Positions 40,199 to 49,567 of a stretch of 64,000 nucleotides of DNA are shown one piece after another; positions within the stretch are counted from its first letter, which is position 1; every line of letters starts with the position of its first letter. A program made the position numbers and the translations under genes. The DNA is from Bacteroidales bacterium UBA6117 (lineage in GTDB: Bacteria > Bacteroidota > Bacteroidia > Bacteroidales > VadinHA17). The notes beneath the pieces were generated by a model. That model had not been told where the DNA came from and searched no databases. It saw nothing but the letters and a program-made list of their open reading frames with translations. The stretch is from positions 1 through 64,000 of the forward strand of contig DIWB01000027.1 of the NCBI GenBank assembly GCA_002428385.1, in the 5' to 3' direction.

Positions 40199-40405
40199 TC
40201 ATGCTTTCTGCACTGGTCCTGATTTGTTCCTTTTGTTTGCCTTCAGTATTTCAAATACCTTTTCGTTCCACTTTGGAGAGATGAAAATTTCTTTCAGGGC
40301 TGCACATAATCCTGGAAGGGCGCCACTCCGTTTTTTTGTTGGAACTTCTGTTTCACTGATGGGCAATCTCCCAAGTGTCATTTGTTGTTCGAATCTTTTT
40401 CTCAT
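40199..40405 (-). pseudogene. N-terminal remnant of an ISNCY-type transposase
   Basis: The 68 codons begin 'MRKRFEQQMTLGRLPI', the characteristic start of a family of IS transposases (ISNCY group, as I remember it), followed by 'LPGLCAALKEIFISPKWNEKVFEIL' matching the helix that normally follows. A transposase of this family is over 400 residues. The frame then ends in a basic tail with no domain, and nothing resembling the rest follows on the minus strand except a short 'MNKLLSKSMEKMLKNL'-like frame. It is therefore a relic. The family call rests on the N-terminal motif only. Confidence 0.6.
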
Positions 40406-40534
40406 TTTTTAATCTTGTTTGATGTTCTACCTGAAATATCCGAATCTCATTTGTTTAACAACCTGAATATCTGTATTTTTGGCAAAACAACCAAAGAAAA
40501 ACACAAGTAGATTCAAACAAGTTATCAACAATAA

Positions 40535-40999
40535 ATCATTGTAAACCAATTAATTGATAGTTTTCTTGCAAGCACTAAATGCATCAGGAAAATCAACGTA
40601 ACGAAAAAAGAATCGGTCACAACTGCACTGGTTGAAAAAATGGGAGAAAACGCATTTCTGGATATGCAGGATGATAATACAAACAAAAGGCTAAGAGAGA
40701 TAGTACTCGACGAATTCACTACTAAAAGGATTATTGAAACCAGGGAAAAATACATTCAGAAATTTGAACCTGCCTACATGAAACCCGTTTCGGGTAACGG
40801 TCGGGCTCATTTCTATGCGCCATACAAAAAAATCGGGGATAAACAGATAGAAACGTTTTTGTTCAATATCCTGGTTCTCTGGCTTGTTTCCCTGATTTTT
40901 TACCTGATCCTGTATTTGAAAGTTTTAACCAGAATTTTCAATTCCGGCTTCAGCCCCAGGATATTTTCAAAAAGGCAGACGGATATTATATCTGCATAA
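40535..40999 (+). pseudogene. C-terminal remnant of an ABC transporter permease
   Basis: After the stop at 40532 the frame reads 'IVNQLIDSFLASTKCIRK' and continues as a helical extracytoplasmic segment, then 'GRAHFYAPYKKIGDKQIETFLFN' and a membrane helix 'ILVLWLVSLIFYLILYLKVL'. This is the tail of the large Bacteroidetes ABC transporters with fused ATPase and permease, which usually end in this 'RAHFFAP...FNxxVIW' pattern. The first several hundred residues are absent. The frame runs 14 bp into the 3' end of the convergent symporter gene. An ATG at 40640 would give 119 residues but is unlikely to be a real start. Confidence 0.65.
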
Positions 41000-42653
41000 A
41001 GCCCCAGGCAATCAGGATAAGCAGTCCGACCATAACCCAGCTGAGGGCGAAACCAACAAGATCTTCCCTGTAACGCGTGAAAAAGTTACGCCAGCGTTCC
41101 TTTTTTCCCCAGCCCGGAAGGTCGAGAAGAAGGAGATCATCACCCGACAGCTCGCCGAGAGGCTTTTTACCATCGGAGCCGGTGTAATCTGCATCGGATT
41201 TCCGTCGCATGTTGTCAAAAAAGCCCTCTATCCTCTCCCTGTCCTCGGGCCGGGTGAGAATGCTTACCAGCCAGAATATGAAGAAGCCCGAGAGCATTGC
41301 CAGTCCGAATGGACCGGGCATCCACTTATATACAAGGACCAGTTCGCCCGCCGAAAGAAAATTGGCTGTGTAGTAAACTGAGAGTGAGACCAGCACTGCG
41401 GCTGCAGCTCCGTATCTGTTGGCCCTTTTCCAGATAATTCCGCCCAGGAAAATTATCCCCATGAAAGCTGCGAGTGTTTCCACAAAAAGGAATCCGTGAA
41501 GGACATTCTTCACCCCGAGTGCAAACAGAACTGCCATTACCGATAATCCGAGTCCCGAATATCGGCCCATCCACAACAGCTTCAGATCGGTGGCCCGGGG
41601 ATTTATATATTTCTTATAAATATTCTGAGTGAAGAGGGCTCCCGTATTCACCATAAAATTTGAACATGACGACATATTGGCGGCCAGTATTGCGGCCAGC
41701 ATCAAACCGACGAGGCCGGGTACCAGAAGAACACTGCAGGCATAACCGAAAGCCATCTCGGAATCAGGCAGTTCCACCCCCTTCATTATTACAAGTGCAG
41801 CGACAACCAGACCAGTCATGGCCCAGCCGATTGTAATAAGCCGCTTCACCATCGATCCGAATGTCTGTCCTATCCTTCCGGCCCTTTCAGTGTTACCGGT
41901 TGCACACATCGACACCATATGCGGCTGGGCAGTTATTCCAACTATACCGTTCACAGCAAGCATTGCAATTGTGAAACCGTCGATACCGCTTGCACTGTTG
42001 AACAAGTCGAAAAAATGATCGGGAAGAACCTGCCTCATCGCGTGAAATCCGCCCACTTCCTTAAGCCCAAGGGGAATTAGCATAATCGAAAGAATAATGA
42101 TAAGGAACGACTGGATAAAGTCAGTATATGCAGCAGCGATCAGGCCTCCTGCAAAACTGTAGATTATGAAAGCCACCGTCATCACCATCACTATCATATT
42201 CGGGGAGAAGATATTTCCCGATGCGACGGAAATCACCTTTGCGGCACCCTGAAGCATGACTCCCATGCTGAATACAAAGAAGACTATGGCAAAGATTGAA
42301 TATACAAGCCCCATTGTTCTTCCATACCTGTCCTCGATGATCTCACCCACCGTGGTACGCTCGCTTCGACGGTAAAAAGGAGCTATCAGCCAGTAAAAAG
42401 GTGTTATCAGCATATTCTTCCATTGGTACCAGATGGTGGCAAACCCGTTGCTGAATGTAGCCCCTGTCTGGGCAACCGGCATTTCGGCATGGGTTCCCAC
42501 GCCAAATGCCTGCCCCAGCATTATGTACCACTTGAATTTTCTGTCGCCCCTGAAATAACTGTCGCTGGTTTTGATCTTCCTTGAAATCCAGATTCCAAAC
42601 GCCGTGATCAGGACAAAATAACCTATTAGAACTATATAATCGAGGATTGCCAT
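40986..42653 (-). CDS. Sodium:solute symporter family transporter
   Basis: The 555-residue protein has about thirteen to fourteen hydrophobic helices and the solute:sodium symporter layout: 'ILDYIVLIGYFVLITAFGIWISRK' at the N-terminus, 'SDSYFRGDRKFKWYIMLGQAFGVGTHAEMPVAQTGATF', and 'AAILAANMSSCSNFMVNTGALFTQNIYKK' in the middle. It is the last gene of a leftward operon after nagB and nagA, with a 12-bp gap, so its substrate is probably an amino sugar such as N-acetylglucosamine, glucosamine or a related compound. A soluble C-terminal loop of about 70 residues precedes the final helix. The position of the 3' end overlapping a transporter relic is noted separately. Confidence 0.88.
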   Translation of the reverse strand: MAILDYIVLIGYFVLITAFGIWISRKIKTSDSYFRGDRKFKWYIMLGQAFGVGTHAEMPVAQTGATFSNGFATIWYQWKNMLITPFYWLIAPFYRRSERTTVGEIIEDRYGRTMGLVYSIFAIVFFVFSMGVMLQGAAKVISVASGNIFSPNMIVMVMTVAFIIYSFAGGLIAAAYTDFIQSFLIIILSIMLIPLGLKEVGGFHAMRQVLPDHFFDLFNSASGIDGFTIAMLAVNGIVGITAQPHMVSMCATGNTERAGRIGQTFGSMVKRLITIGWAMTGLVVAALVIMKGVELPDSEMAFGYACSVLLVPGLVGLMLAAILAANMSSCSNFMVNTGALFTQNIYKKYINPRATDLKLLWMGRYSGLGLSVMAVLFALGVKNVLHGFLFVETLAAFMGIIFLGGIIWKRANRYGAAAAVLVSLSVYYTANFLSAGELVLVYKWMPGPFGLAMLSGFFIFWLVSILTRPEDRERIEGFFDNMRRKSDADYTGSDGKKPLGELSGDDLLLLDLPGWGKKERWRNFFTRYREDLVGFALSWVMVGLLILIAWGFMQI

Positions 42654-42665
42654 GTTAATGGTAGT

Positions 42666-43862
42666 TTAGTTTTCCGGTTGAGGGACATTCTCCCTGCCGT
42701 TTACAATTACTTTCCTGATTGACATATTGTAATCTTCCATCCGGAACAGGATGATATCAGCCCTCATTCCGCTCTCGAGTGTACCCCGGCCGGTTAATCT
42801 GCAAGCTGCTGAAACATTCGCTGAAGCCATGTTTACAGCTTCACCCAGGTGACAACCGGTGAATCTCATCACGTTGCCCACGCCTGTTTTGAGAGGAAGT
42901 GAAGCCCCTGCCAGGCAGTTAAGCGCCGGATTTTTAATAAGTCCGTCGGCTGACAGCACAATATCACTCCCCATGAATACATAGTTGCCAGGTTCCATTC
43001 CCATGAAATGGGTCACATCAGATGTAAGTATAATATTGTCCGGACCTTTCACCTTGCAAAACACCTTGACTTCTTCAGGAAGAAGGTGATGGCCGTCGGC
43101 TATTATTGAGGGCGTCAGCAGGTCATTGGCCAGCTGGGGCCATATCGGGTTTCTGTGCCTGTCGATCAGGTTTGCGCATCCGTTTCCGAGATGGGTCGAC
43201 AGCCTTGCTCCCCTGTCAACTGCCTCCATTATCTGCGCGGCACTGGCATTTGTATGTCCGATGGAGACAATTATTTCCTGCCTGACACACCGGCCTATGA
43301 AATCCATGACGCCTTCAATCCCGGGACTGACAGTCACCTGACGGATATTCCCGGCGGCAGCATCCTGGTATTGCATGAATTCATCCCATGAAGGTTTTCT
43401 GATGAACTCAGCCGGATGGCAGCCGTAGTAACCTGCCTCTGGCGATATATATGGTCCCTCGAGGTGAAACCCTGCTACTGAAGTTCTTACCTCTTCATCA
43501 TCCTGCAGGGCCCTTGCGAGATTCCTGAAAATCCTGACAAGATTGTCATGGCTGCCAGTGATTATTGTCGGGAAGAATGAAGTTACCCCATCCTTCCTTA
43601 TGGCATCAACAGCCATCCTGATCTTAAGGCTGCTGAGAGCAGGATCGGAAAAATCAACTCCCCTGTAACCGTTTATCTGGTTGTCGATAAGTCCGGGTGC
43701 AACAAAAAAATCATTAAGTTCTTCCGACATCGGAATTTCATCAACAGAGCTTATCAGTCCGCCGCTGAATTTAATCCTTACCGGCTTGCCTGTATCGTAG
43801 TGCAGAGCGCTTACTTCTCCTGATCTGTTCATTAATAAATTTTTTATCCGGAATTCTTTCAC
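42666..43862 (-). CDS. nagA: N-acetylglucosamine-6-phosphate deacetylase
   Basis: The 398-residue enzyme removes the acetyl group from GlcNAc-6-phosphate. Signature segments: 'APGLIDNQINGYRGVDF' (53-69, the family position of the HxH motif, here Q-x-N as in Escherichia coli NagA), 'GFHLEGPYISPEAGYYGCH', 'IGHTNASAAQI', 'STHLGNG' and 'LTSDVTHFMGM' with the catalytic Asp region. The order and spacing fit NagA. It sits between nagB (26 bp gap) and the symporter gene (12 bp gap), one operon. Product goes to NagB. No phosphotransferase or kinase gene is near, so phosphorylation of the sugar must be supplied elsewhere. Confidence 0.9.
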   Translation of the reverse strand: MKEFRIKNLLMNRSGEVSALHYDTGKPVRIKFSGGLISSVDEIPMSEELNDFFVAPGLIDNQINGYRGVDFSDPALSSLKIRMAVDAIRKDGVTSFFPTIITGSHDNLVRIFRNLARALQDDEEVRTSVAGFHLEGPYISPEAGYYGCHPAEFIRKPSWDEFMQYQDAAAGNIRQVTVSPGIEGVMDFIGRCVRQEIIVSIGHTNASAAQIMEAVDRGARLSTHLGNGCANLIDRHRNPIWPQLANDLLTPSIIADGHHLLPEEVKVFCKVKGPDNIILTSDVTHFMGMEPGNYVFMGSDIVLSADGLIKNPALNCLAGASLPLKTGVGNVMRFTGCHLGEAVNMASANVSAACRLTGRGTLESGMRADIILFRMEDYNMSIRKVIVNGRENVPQPEN

Positions 43863-43888
43863 CAGGGCTTTGGAGCCCTGCTCCCGGG

Positions 43889-44623
43889 TTAAAACCTGAT
43901 AACGCCCCCTGCGGATTCCCTGTCGAGAAAAAGATGCCAGTCGGGGTGTTGCTTAAGCATGGTTGCAGGCACCATTCTGTTCAGGCTTTCAGAAAGAGTA
44001 AGCCTGACGGCCTCAGCCTTTGCCTGGTGAGGAACAACTGAAATTATTGTCCTGCATTGCATTATCTGCCATACACTCATCGACACAGCCATATCGGGGA
44101 CCTCCCCGGGCGATCCGAACCAGCCTTCGTTAACCTGCTGGAGTTTGCATTCCTTATTAAGCTTTACCGTGATGTAGACTTCCCTGGTGTCGAAATCAGC
44201 AGGAGGGTCGTTGAATGCAACATGCCCGTTGACACCTATTCCGATAATTCCCAGGTCGATGGGTTTATTCCGGATAGAACCGGTAAGTTCGCTTATCAGG
44301 TTGTCAATATTTCCCTCGACATCGATGCTGTGGAAGCGTTTCACCGGGACAAGGTTAATGAATCTCTCGTAAAGGTACCTTCTGAAGCTTGCCTTGTGAG
44401 TAACAGGTATTCCGATATATTCATCAAGATGGAACACTTCAACCTTTTGCCAGTTGACATTGCGCATCACCAGTTCCCTGAACATTTCAAACTGGGAACT
44501 GCCAGTTGCTACCACCATCCTTGCCTCACCCTTCGTGTTGATGATTTCGTTCAATTTTGCAGAAATCACCTCTGCGGAATGTGAGCCCAGTTCATTTGCA
44601 TCGTTGGAAACATAAATCTTCAT
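43889..44623 (-). CDS. nagB: Glucosamine-6-phosphate deaminase
   Basis: The 244-residue enzyme converts glucosamine-6-phosphate to fructose-6-phosphate and ammonia. Motifs: 'VVATGSSQFEMFREL' (36-50, phosphate loop), 'EVFHLDEYIGI' (62-72, catalytic D/E), 'LGIIGIGVNGHVAFNDPPADF' (near 130) with the catalytic histidine. The D-G of the usual GxDGHIAFN is N-G here. Length is near that of the NagB/6-phosphogluconolactonase family. It is the first gene of the operon nagB-nagA-symporter and is divergent from the DUF5916 gene across 150 bp. Confidence 0.88.
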   Translation of the reverse strand: MKIYVSNDANELGSHSAEVISAKLNEIINTKGEARMVVATGSSQFEMFRELVMRNVNWQKVEVFHLDEYIGIPVTHKASFRRYLYERFINLVPVKRFHSIDVEGNIDNLISELTGSIRNKPIDLGIIGIGVNGHVAFNDPPADFDTREVYITVKLNKECKLQQVNEGWFGSPGEVPDMAVSMSVWQIMQCRTIISVVPHQAKAEAVRLTLSESLNRMVPATMLKQHPDWHLFLDRESAGGVIRF

Positions 44624-44773
44624 GACAATAATTTTTCAAACTACAAATATCACATCACAGGTGTTTCCGAAATGTGAAAAATATCTAAAATCAAGACTGG
44701 ATCAGCAATTGCATAAAAATAGAATTTAATATTCACAAACCAATTCTTTATCTTCACCAAAATTTTATTTCTG

Positions 44774-46990
44774 ATGTCACGATACTCAATATTTGTAATC
44801 CTTCTTCTACTGTTAAATTCAGAAGGTTCTGTCCTAAGTCAGATCAGGGCCGTCAACAGGGATAAATACCGGATCCACATCAATAAAACCGACAGGCCTT
44901 TCAGTATCGACGGGGTCCTGGATGAGGAGCCATGGTCGTCAGCCGAGCGGGCATGGGAGTTTCAGCGCGTGACCCCGACCGACACAGGATATCCTGTTGC
45001 AAAAACTGAAGTGATGCTTACCTACGACAAGTCAAACCTGTATCTGGGAATAATCTGTCACGATCCCACTCCGGGAAAGAGGCCGGTAGAATCGCTGCGA
45101 AGGGATTTCGGTTTCTCCAACAATGACAACTTCATGTTTTTCCTGAACACATACAACGACCTCACAAACGGCTTTGCGTTCGGAATATCGGCAGCAGGGG
45201 CACAGACTGAGGGATTGCAGTATGAAGGCACCAAGGTAGATTACAGCTGGGACATCAAATGGAAGTCGGAAGTGAAGAGTTATGACGACAAATGGGTTAC
45301 CGAGGTCAGTATCCCGTTCAGGAGCCTGAGGTACTTCGAGGGGGACACGGCATGGGGGATAAATTTCGGACGGCTCGACCTCAAGAATAATGAGAAATCT
45401 GCCTGGGCTCCCATGCCCCGTCAGTTTCCGCACTGCTCGCTTCCATTCGTCGGAACTCTTATCTGGGATGAACCCAGGGACAAGGCCGGACTGCGCTTTT
45501 CACTGATACCTTATGCCACGGCGAAGGTCACGCGCGACTTCGAGGCCGGAGAAGCCACCTTATGGAAATGGAATGCAGGGGTGGATGCAAAGATGATCCT
45601 CTCGACATCCCTCAACCTCGATCTGACGCTGAATCCTGATTATTCGCAGGTGGAGGTGGATAAGCAGCAGACAAATCTAGACAGGTATGAGCTCTTTTTC
45701 CCAGAAAAGAGGCAGTTTTATCTTGAAAACAGCGACCTTTTTGCAAGTCTCGGAACCGACAGGGTAAGGCCTTTCTTTTCAAGAAGGATAGGTCTCGACA
45801 ATCCGGTCCTGGCCGGGGCAAGGCTAAGCGGAAATCTTGGCGACAGGTGGAGGATCGGCATAATGGACATCCAGACGGGAAAAAATGATGGGGTTCACGC
45901 GGCCAACTACATGGTGGCTGCCCTCCAGAGGCAGGTTTTCAGCAGGTCGAGCGTAACAGGATTCCTGATAAACAAGCAGGTGATGAACACCGAAGACGAC
46001 GAAACCTTTACCGGGAACAAGTATAACAGGGTGGCAGGACTCGAATATAACCTTGCCACACCCGACAACAGGTGGAATGGCAAGGTATATTACCATCAGA
46101 ACCTTGTAGAAAATCTCACTCTAAGAGATGCAGCAATGGCCGGCAATATTACTTATTCAACTCCTTTCGTGACGGCGTCAGTCAATCAGGCCCTTACAGG
46201 TTCGGGATACAATGCCGAGACGGGATACGTAAGGAGAATGGGTTATTACCAGCTGAACGGATCGTTCCAGTACAAATTCTTTCCTGAAAGCAAAAGCATT
46301 ATCAGTCATGGGCCTGTCCTGAAGCTCGACACCTACCTTGATCCCTATAACTCATTCTCGCTCACCGACAGGGAAACAAACCTTATGTACAGGATCGACT
46401 TTCTTAACAAGAGCTCCTTTTCGGTAGATGCAAAGGAGAATTACATAAAACTACTTCAACCGTTTGATCCCACCAACACCGGAGGGCTTAAGCTGCCGGC
46501 CGCAGAGGATTTCAGCTGGAATGAAATAGGCGTCACCTACGTCTCGGACAACCGCAAGATGTTAAATTTTTCTCTTACAGCGAGGTACGGAGGGTATTAT
46601 AACGGCGACCGGCTAACCCTGAACGGAGAGGTGAATTACCGGGTACAGCCTTATGGCAGCCTTGCTCTGGTCACCACCTACAACGATATTGAGCTGCCCG
46701 ATCCCTACAACAGCGCCAGACTCCTTCTGATTGGTCCCAGATTCGACTTCACCTTCACCGACGACCTGTTCTTTACAAGTTTTATACAGTATAACAACCA
46801 GATCGACAACCTGAATCTCAACCTTCGCTTCCAATGGAGGTTTGCTCCGGTATCAGACTTGTTCATTGTGTATACTGAAAACTCCTGGGCCGGCGATATA
46901 CTCAACAACAGCTTTGGCAGTCCATATGCCGGAGACCTGCGGTCGAAAAACCGCGGCCTTGTGGTGAAGTTATCTTACTGGTTCAACTAA
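44774..46990 (+). CDS. DUF5916-type protein with N-terminal CBM9-like domain
   Basis: The 738-residue protein has a signal peptide (cleavage near VLSQ, 23), then a CBM9-like domain (about 38-230: 'FSIDGVLDEEPWSSAERAWEF', 'NLYLGIICHD', 'DNFMFFLNTYND', 'WVTEVSIPFRSLRYF'). The rest (about 235-738) is a long strand-rich region with 'LNPDYSQVEVDKQQTNLDRYELFFPEKRQFYLENSDLF' as hallmark and a terminal aromatic residue pattern like an outer-membrane beta-barrel. DUF5916 proteins are common in Bacteroidetes and uncharacterised. An outer-membrane location with a sugar-binding front is plausible. Divergent from nagB. Confidence 0.88.
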   Translation: MSRYSIFVILLLLLNSEGSVLSQIRAVNRDKYRIHINKTDRPFSIDGVLDEEPWSSAERAWEFQRVTPTDTGYPVAKTEVMLTYDKSNLYLGIICHDPTPGKRPVESLRRDFGFSNNDNFMFFLNTYNDLTNGFAFGISAAGAQTEGLQYEGTKVDYSWDIKWKSEVKSYDDKWVTEVSIPFRSLRYFEGDTAWGINFGRLDLKNNEKSAWAPMPRQFPHCSLPFVGTLIWDEPRDKAGLRFSLIPYATAKVTRDFEAGEATLWKWNAGVDAKMILSTSLNLDLTLNPDYSQVEVDKQQTNLDRYELFFPEKRQFYLENSDLFASLGTDRVRPFFSRRIGLDNPVLAGARLSGNLGDRWRIGIMDIQTGKNDGVHAANYMVAALQRQVFSRSSVTGFLINKQVMNTEDDETFTGNKYNRVAGLEYNLATPDNRWNGKVYYHQNLVENLTLRDAAMAGNITYSTPFVTASVNQALTGSGYNAETGYVRRMGYYQLNGSFQYKFFPESKSIISHGPVLKLDTYLDPYNSFSLTDRETNLMYRIDFLNKSSFSVDAKENYIKLLQPFDPTNTGGLKLPAAEDFSWNEIGVTYVSDNRKMLNFSLTARYGGYYNGDRLTLNGEVNYRVQPYGSLALVTTYNDIELPDPYNSARLLLIGPRFDFTFTDDLFFTSFIQYNNQIDNLNLNLRFQWRFAPVSDLFIVYTENSWAGDILNNSFGSPYAGDLRSKNRGLVVKLSYWFN

Positions 46991-47003
46991 GAGCCGGATC
47001 AGG

Positions 47004-47615
47004 TCACTTGATCAGAAAATCCAGGAGGGGTTTATCTCCGATATAAGCTACCAGATGGTCGTTGCGCTTCAGAGGGCCTACGCCCGATGGTGTCCCGGTG
47101 AAAATAAGGTCGCCCGTTTTCAGGGTGAAGTATTGGGAAATGTATGAAATCATCTCATCGACTCCGAATATCATGTCGGATGTGTTTCCATGCTGAACTA
47201 TCTTGTCATTTATCTCAAGGCGGAAATCCAGGTTTCTGATGTCGCCGGCTGAGCTCACCGGGATGAAATCGCCTATAGGGGCCGAACCGTCAAATCCCTT
47301 TGAAATCTCCCACGGGAGCATCGATTTTGAAAGCCTGGTCTGGATATCGCGTGCCGTTATGTCAATTCCTGCCGTAATCTCATCATAATATCTCGAAGCA
47401 AATTTCGGTGAGATCGATTTTCCAAGTTTCGATATCTTCACCACCACTTCGAGTTCATACTGGATATCATTCGAAAAACCGGGAAGAAAGAAAGGCTTGT
47501 TTTTCTTCAGAAGTGATGAGTCGGGTTTCATGAAAACCACCGGTTCGACCGGATACGGCCTGCCCATCTCGATGGCATGCCTGCGATAGTTCATCCCGAT
47601 ACAGATAATTTTCAT
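47004..47615 (-). CDS. Fumarylacetoacetate-hydrolase family protein
   Basis: The start at 47615 (MKIICIGMNYRRHA) is preferred to an upstream in-frame ATG at 47693, because the extra 26 residues would overlap the preceding gene and match nothing. The 203-residue product shows the FAH fold: 'GMNYRRHAIEMG', 'PVVFMKPDSSLL', 'YELEVVVKISKLGK' (metal ligand E), 'GIDITARDIQ', 'SKGFDGSAPIGDF' and 'FTGTPSGVGPL'. Members are hydrolases, decarboxylases or isomerases of 2-oxo acids. It begins one base after the exonuclease stop, forming an operon with dnaN and the exonuclease. The substrate is unknown. Confidence 0.85.
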   Translation of the reverse strand: MKIICIGMNYRRHAIEMGRPYPVEPVVFMKPDSSLLKKNKPFFLPGFSNDIQYELEVVVKISKLGKSISPKFASRYYDEITAGIDITARDIQTRLSKSMLPWEISKGFDGSAPIGDFIPVSSAGDIRNLDFRLEINDKIVQHGNTSDMIFGVDEMISYISQYFTLKTGDLIFTGTPSGVGPLKRNDHLVAYIGDKPLLDFLIK

Positions 47616-47616
47616 T

Positions 47617-48393
47617 TTACAGTTGTCCTTTGCCGAATGACCTGAGTTTGATTTCAGTGAGGATCTTCTTTGTATAGAGCGGAAAATCACCATTCATCAT
47701 CCATGAATAATATGACGGATCGTCCCTGAAGACATTCTCCACCGGTTTACCCTTGTGCTTACCGAAATTAAACACTTCCACGCCGTTCTCATCATAGATT
47801 ATGCGTCCGGCAAAATCGACCAGGCTGTTGTATGCACAGAAGTCGGCAAGTTTTTCCACATCGTTCTCCAGATCGCTGTACCTGTCGAGCTGCGACTTAA
47901 GAACCTCGTAAGTGGCTTGCGTATCTGCCTTTGAGCTGTGTGCGTTTTCAAGTTCCCTGTCGCAATAAAACTTGTAGGCTGCCGAAAGTGTCCTCTGCTC
48001 CTTCCTGTGAAAGATGACCTGGACGTCGACATATTTCCTTTTAAGGAAACTGAAGTCAATATTCGCTCTAAGAAACTCTTCGGCAAGAACGGGAATATCG
48101 AACTTTATTGCATTGAATCCGGCAAGATCAGTTCCTTCGAGGAAAGCGGCAAGATTTTTTGCAATCTCCCTGAATTTAGGAGAGTCAGCTACATCTTCAT
48201 CCTTTATTCCATGGATTGCGGTTGACCTTGGGGGTATGGGCATCTCAGGATTTATCCTTGAGATCAGCCATTCCTCGCTTCCGTTAGGATTTATCTTGAG
48301 AACTGATATTTCGACAATACGATCGCTTGAAACGTTAATTCCTGTTGTTTCGAGATCGAGAAAGGCTATGGGCCTGCGGAGATTAAGTTTCAA
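47617..48393 (-). CDS. DnaQ-like 3'-5' exonuclease (DEDDh)
   Basis: The 258-residue protein has the exonuclease motifs of the DEDDh group: I 'FLDLETTG' (D13, E15), II 'LAGFNAIKFDIP' (about 89-100), III 'HSSKADTQAT' (H and D near 150). After the catalytic domain (about 1-175) comes a short C-terminal region with 'FNFGKHKGKPVENVF' and 'YYSWMMNGDFP', resembling the C-terminal domain seen in bacterial exonucleases of this group. It lies between dnaN and a FAH-family gene; the 3-bp gap to dnaN indicates one operon. A role as proofreading epsilon-like subunit or in DNA repair is likely. Confidence 0.9.
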   Translation of the reverse strand: MKLNLRRPIAFLDLETTGINVSSDRIVEISVLKINPNGSEEWLISRINPEMPIPPRSTAIHGIKDEDVADSPKFREIAKNLAAFLEGTDLAGFNAIKFDIPVLAEEFLRANIDFSFLKRKYVDVQVIFHRKEQRTLSAAYKFYCDRELENAHSSKADTQATYEVLKSQLDRYSDLENDVEKLADFCAYNSLVDFAGRIIYDENGVEVFNFGKHKGKPVENVFRDDPSYYSWMMNGDFPLYTKKILTEIKLRSFGKGQL

Positions 48394-48396
48394 TTG

Positions 48397-49527
48397 TCAG
48401 GCGTTTATCATCATTGGCATGAGAAGCATGAGAAGATCTTCCGACTCATTTTCGGATTCCCCGGGCAGGAACAATCCGGCCCTGGTGGGATCAGCCAGTT
48501 CAATCATGACATCCTGAGAGGCCATATTTGAAAGAATTTCAAGGAGGAACACCGATTTGAATCCTATTTCAAGATCCTCTCCTTCATACTGGCATTTGAT
48601 CTTCTCGTAAGCTGATATTGAGAAGTCGATATCCTGTGCCGAAACCGTCATCTGGTTGCCTTTAAGCTGGAGCTTGACAAGGTTGCTTGCCTGGTTTGAA
48701 AAGACGGACACCCTTCTGAGGGTATTGTAAAACTCGACACGATCGACCGTGACCTTCCGCGGGTTATTCTTGGGAATCACCGAATTGTAATTGGGATAAT
48801 TGCCTTCCACAAGCCTGCAGACCACCCTGTAGTCGTTCAGGTTGAAGAAAGCATTTTTATCATCGAACTCAACAGTGACAGCACCCTCTTCCTTTGGCAG
48901 GATATTTCTCAGCAGGGAGGCCGGTTTCTTTGGAAGGATGAAAGATGAATTATCGTCGGCATGAGTGTCGCTGCACTGATATCTTACCAGTTTATGCGCA
49001 TCAGATGCCACAAAGGTAATCTTATCCGTTGAAGCCTCAACGAAGATACCTCCCATCACCGGTCTGAGTTCATCGTCGGCAGTTGCAAAGAGTGTCCTGT
49101 TGATTCCGGCCAGCATCACGTCAGCATTGATAACGAATGAGAATTTTTTCTCCTTCCTGATGGCAGGGAGTGCAGGAAAATCGATGCCATTCTGACCTAC
49201 CACATTGAATTTTCCGTTCTCGGAAGTGATAACTACGGCAAGTGTATCCAGGTTAATGTCGAATGAAAGCGGCTGAACTGAGAATTCCTTGAGGGTGTCG
49301 AGCAGAATCCTTGCCGGAAGGGCTATGATACCGTCACCCGTGGCATTCTCGAGCTTCATCCTTGTGATCAGCGTCGATTCAAGATCTGATGCCGTTATTT
49401 CAAGATCGTTGCCTGAAAGATTAAAAAGAAAATTATCAAGGATCGGCAAGGTGTTTTTGGAGCTGATCACCCTGCTTATGGCCTGCAAATGACCTAGTAA
49501 CTCTGTGCTGGATACAACAAATTTCAT
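48397..49527 (-). CDS. dnaN: DNA polymerase III beta sliding clamp
   Basis: The 376-residue protein starts 'MKFVVSSTELLGHLQAISRVISSKNTLPILDNFLF', the DnaN N-terminus, and shows the three repeated clamp domains (about 1-120, 130-245, 250-376), with 'VASDAHKLVRYQC', 'SFILPKKPASLLRNIL', 'VEGNYPNYNSVIP' and the C-terminal 'DPTRAGLFLPGESENESEDLLMLLMPMMI'. It forms the ring that tethers polymerase III to DNA. It begins the operon dnaN-exonuclease-FAH protein. A probable promoter lies at 49568-49598. dnaA and gyrB are absent nearby. Confidence 0.97.
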   Translation of the reverse strand: MKFVVSSTELLGHLQAISRVISSKNTLPILDNFLFNLSGNDLEITASDLESTLITRMKLENATGDGIIALPARILLDTLKEFSVQPLSFDINLDTLAVVITSENGKFNVVGQNGIDFPALPAIRKEKKFSFVINADVMLAGINRTLFATADDELRPVMGGIFVEASTDKITFVASDAHKLVRYQCSDTHADDNSSFILPKKPASLLRNILPKEEGAVTVEFDDKNAFFNLNDYRVVCRLVEGNYPNYNSVIPKNNPRKVTVDRVEFYNTLRRVSVFSNQASNLVKLQLKGNQMTVSAQDIDFSISAYEKIKCQYEGEDLEIGFKSVFLLEILSNMASQDVMIELADPTRAGLFLPGESENESEDLLMLLMPMMINA

Positions 49528-49567
49528 ATTATAACGGATTTAATTACTTCTTCAATTTCGCAACTAT

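Noticed and set aside
40640..40999. Free-standing 119-residue membrane protein
   Set aside because: Codons before its ATG continue the same protein pattern up to the stop at 40532, and the sequence matches the tail of a large ABC permease, so it is treated as a remnant.
42666..43862. Inactive NagA because the HxH motif is missing
   Set aside because: The Q-x-N found at that position is also present in active Escherichia coli NagA, so this is a normal variant.
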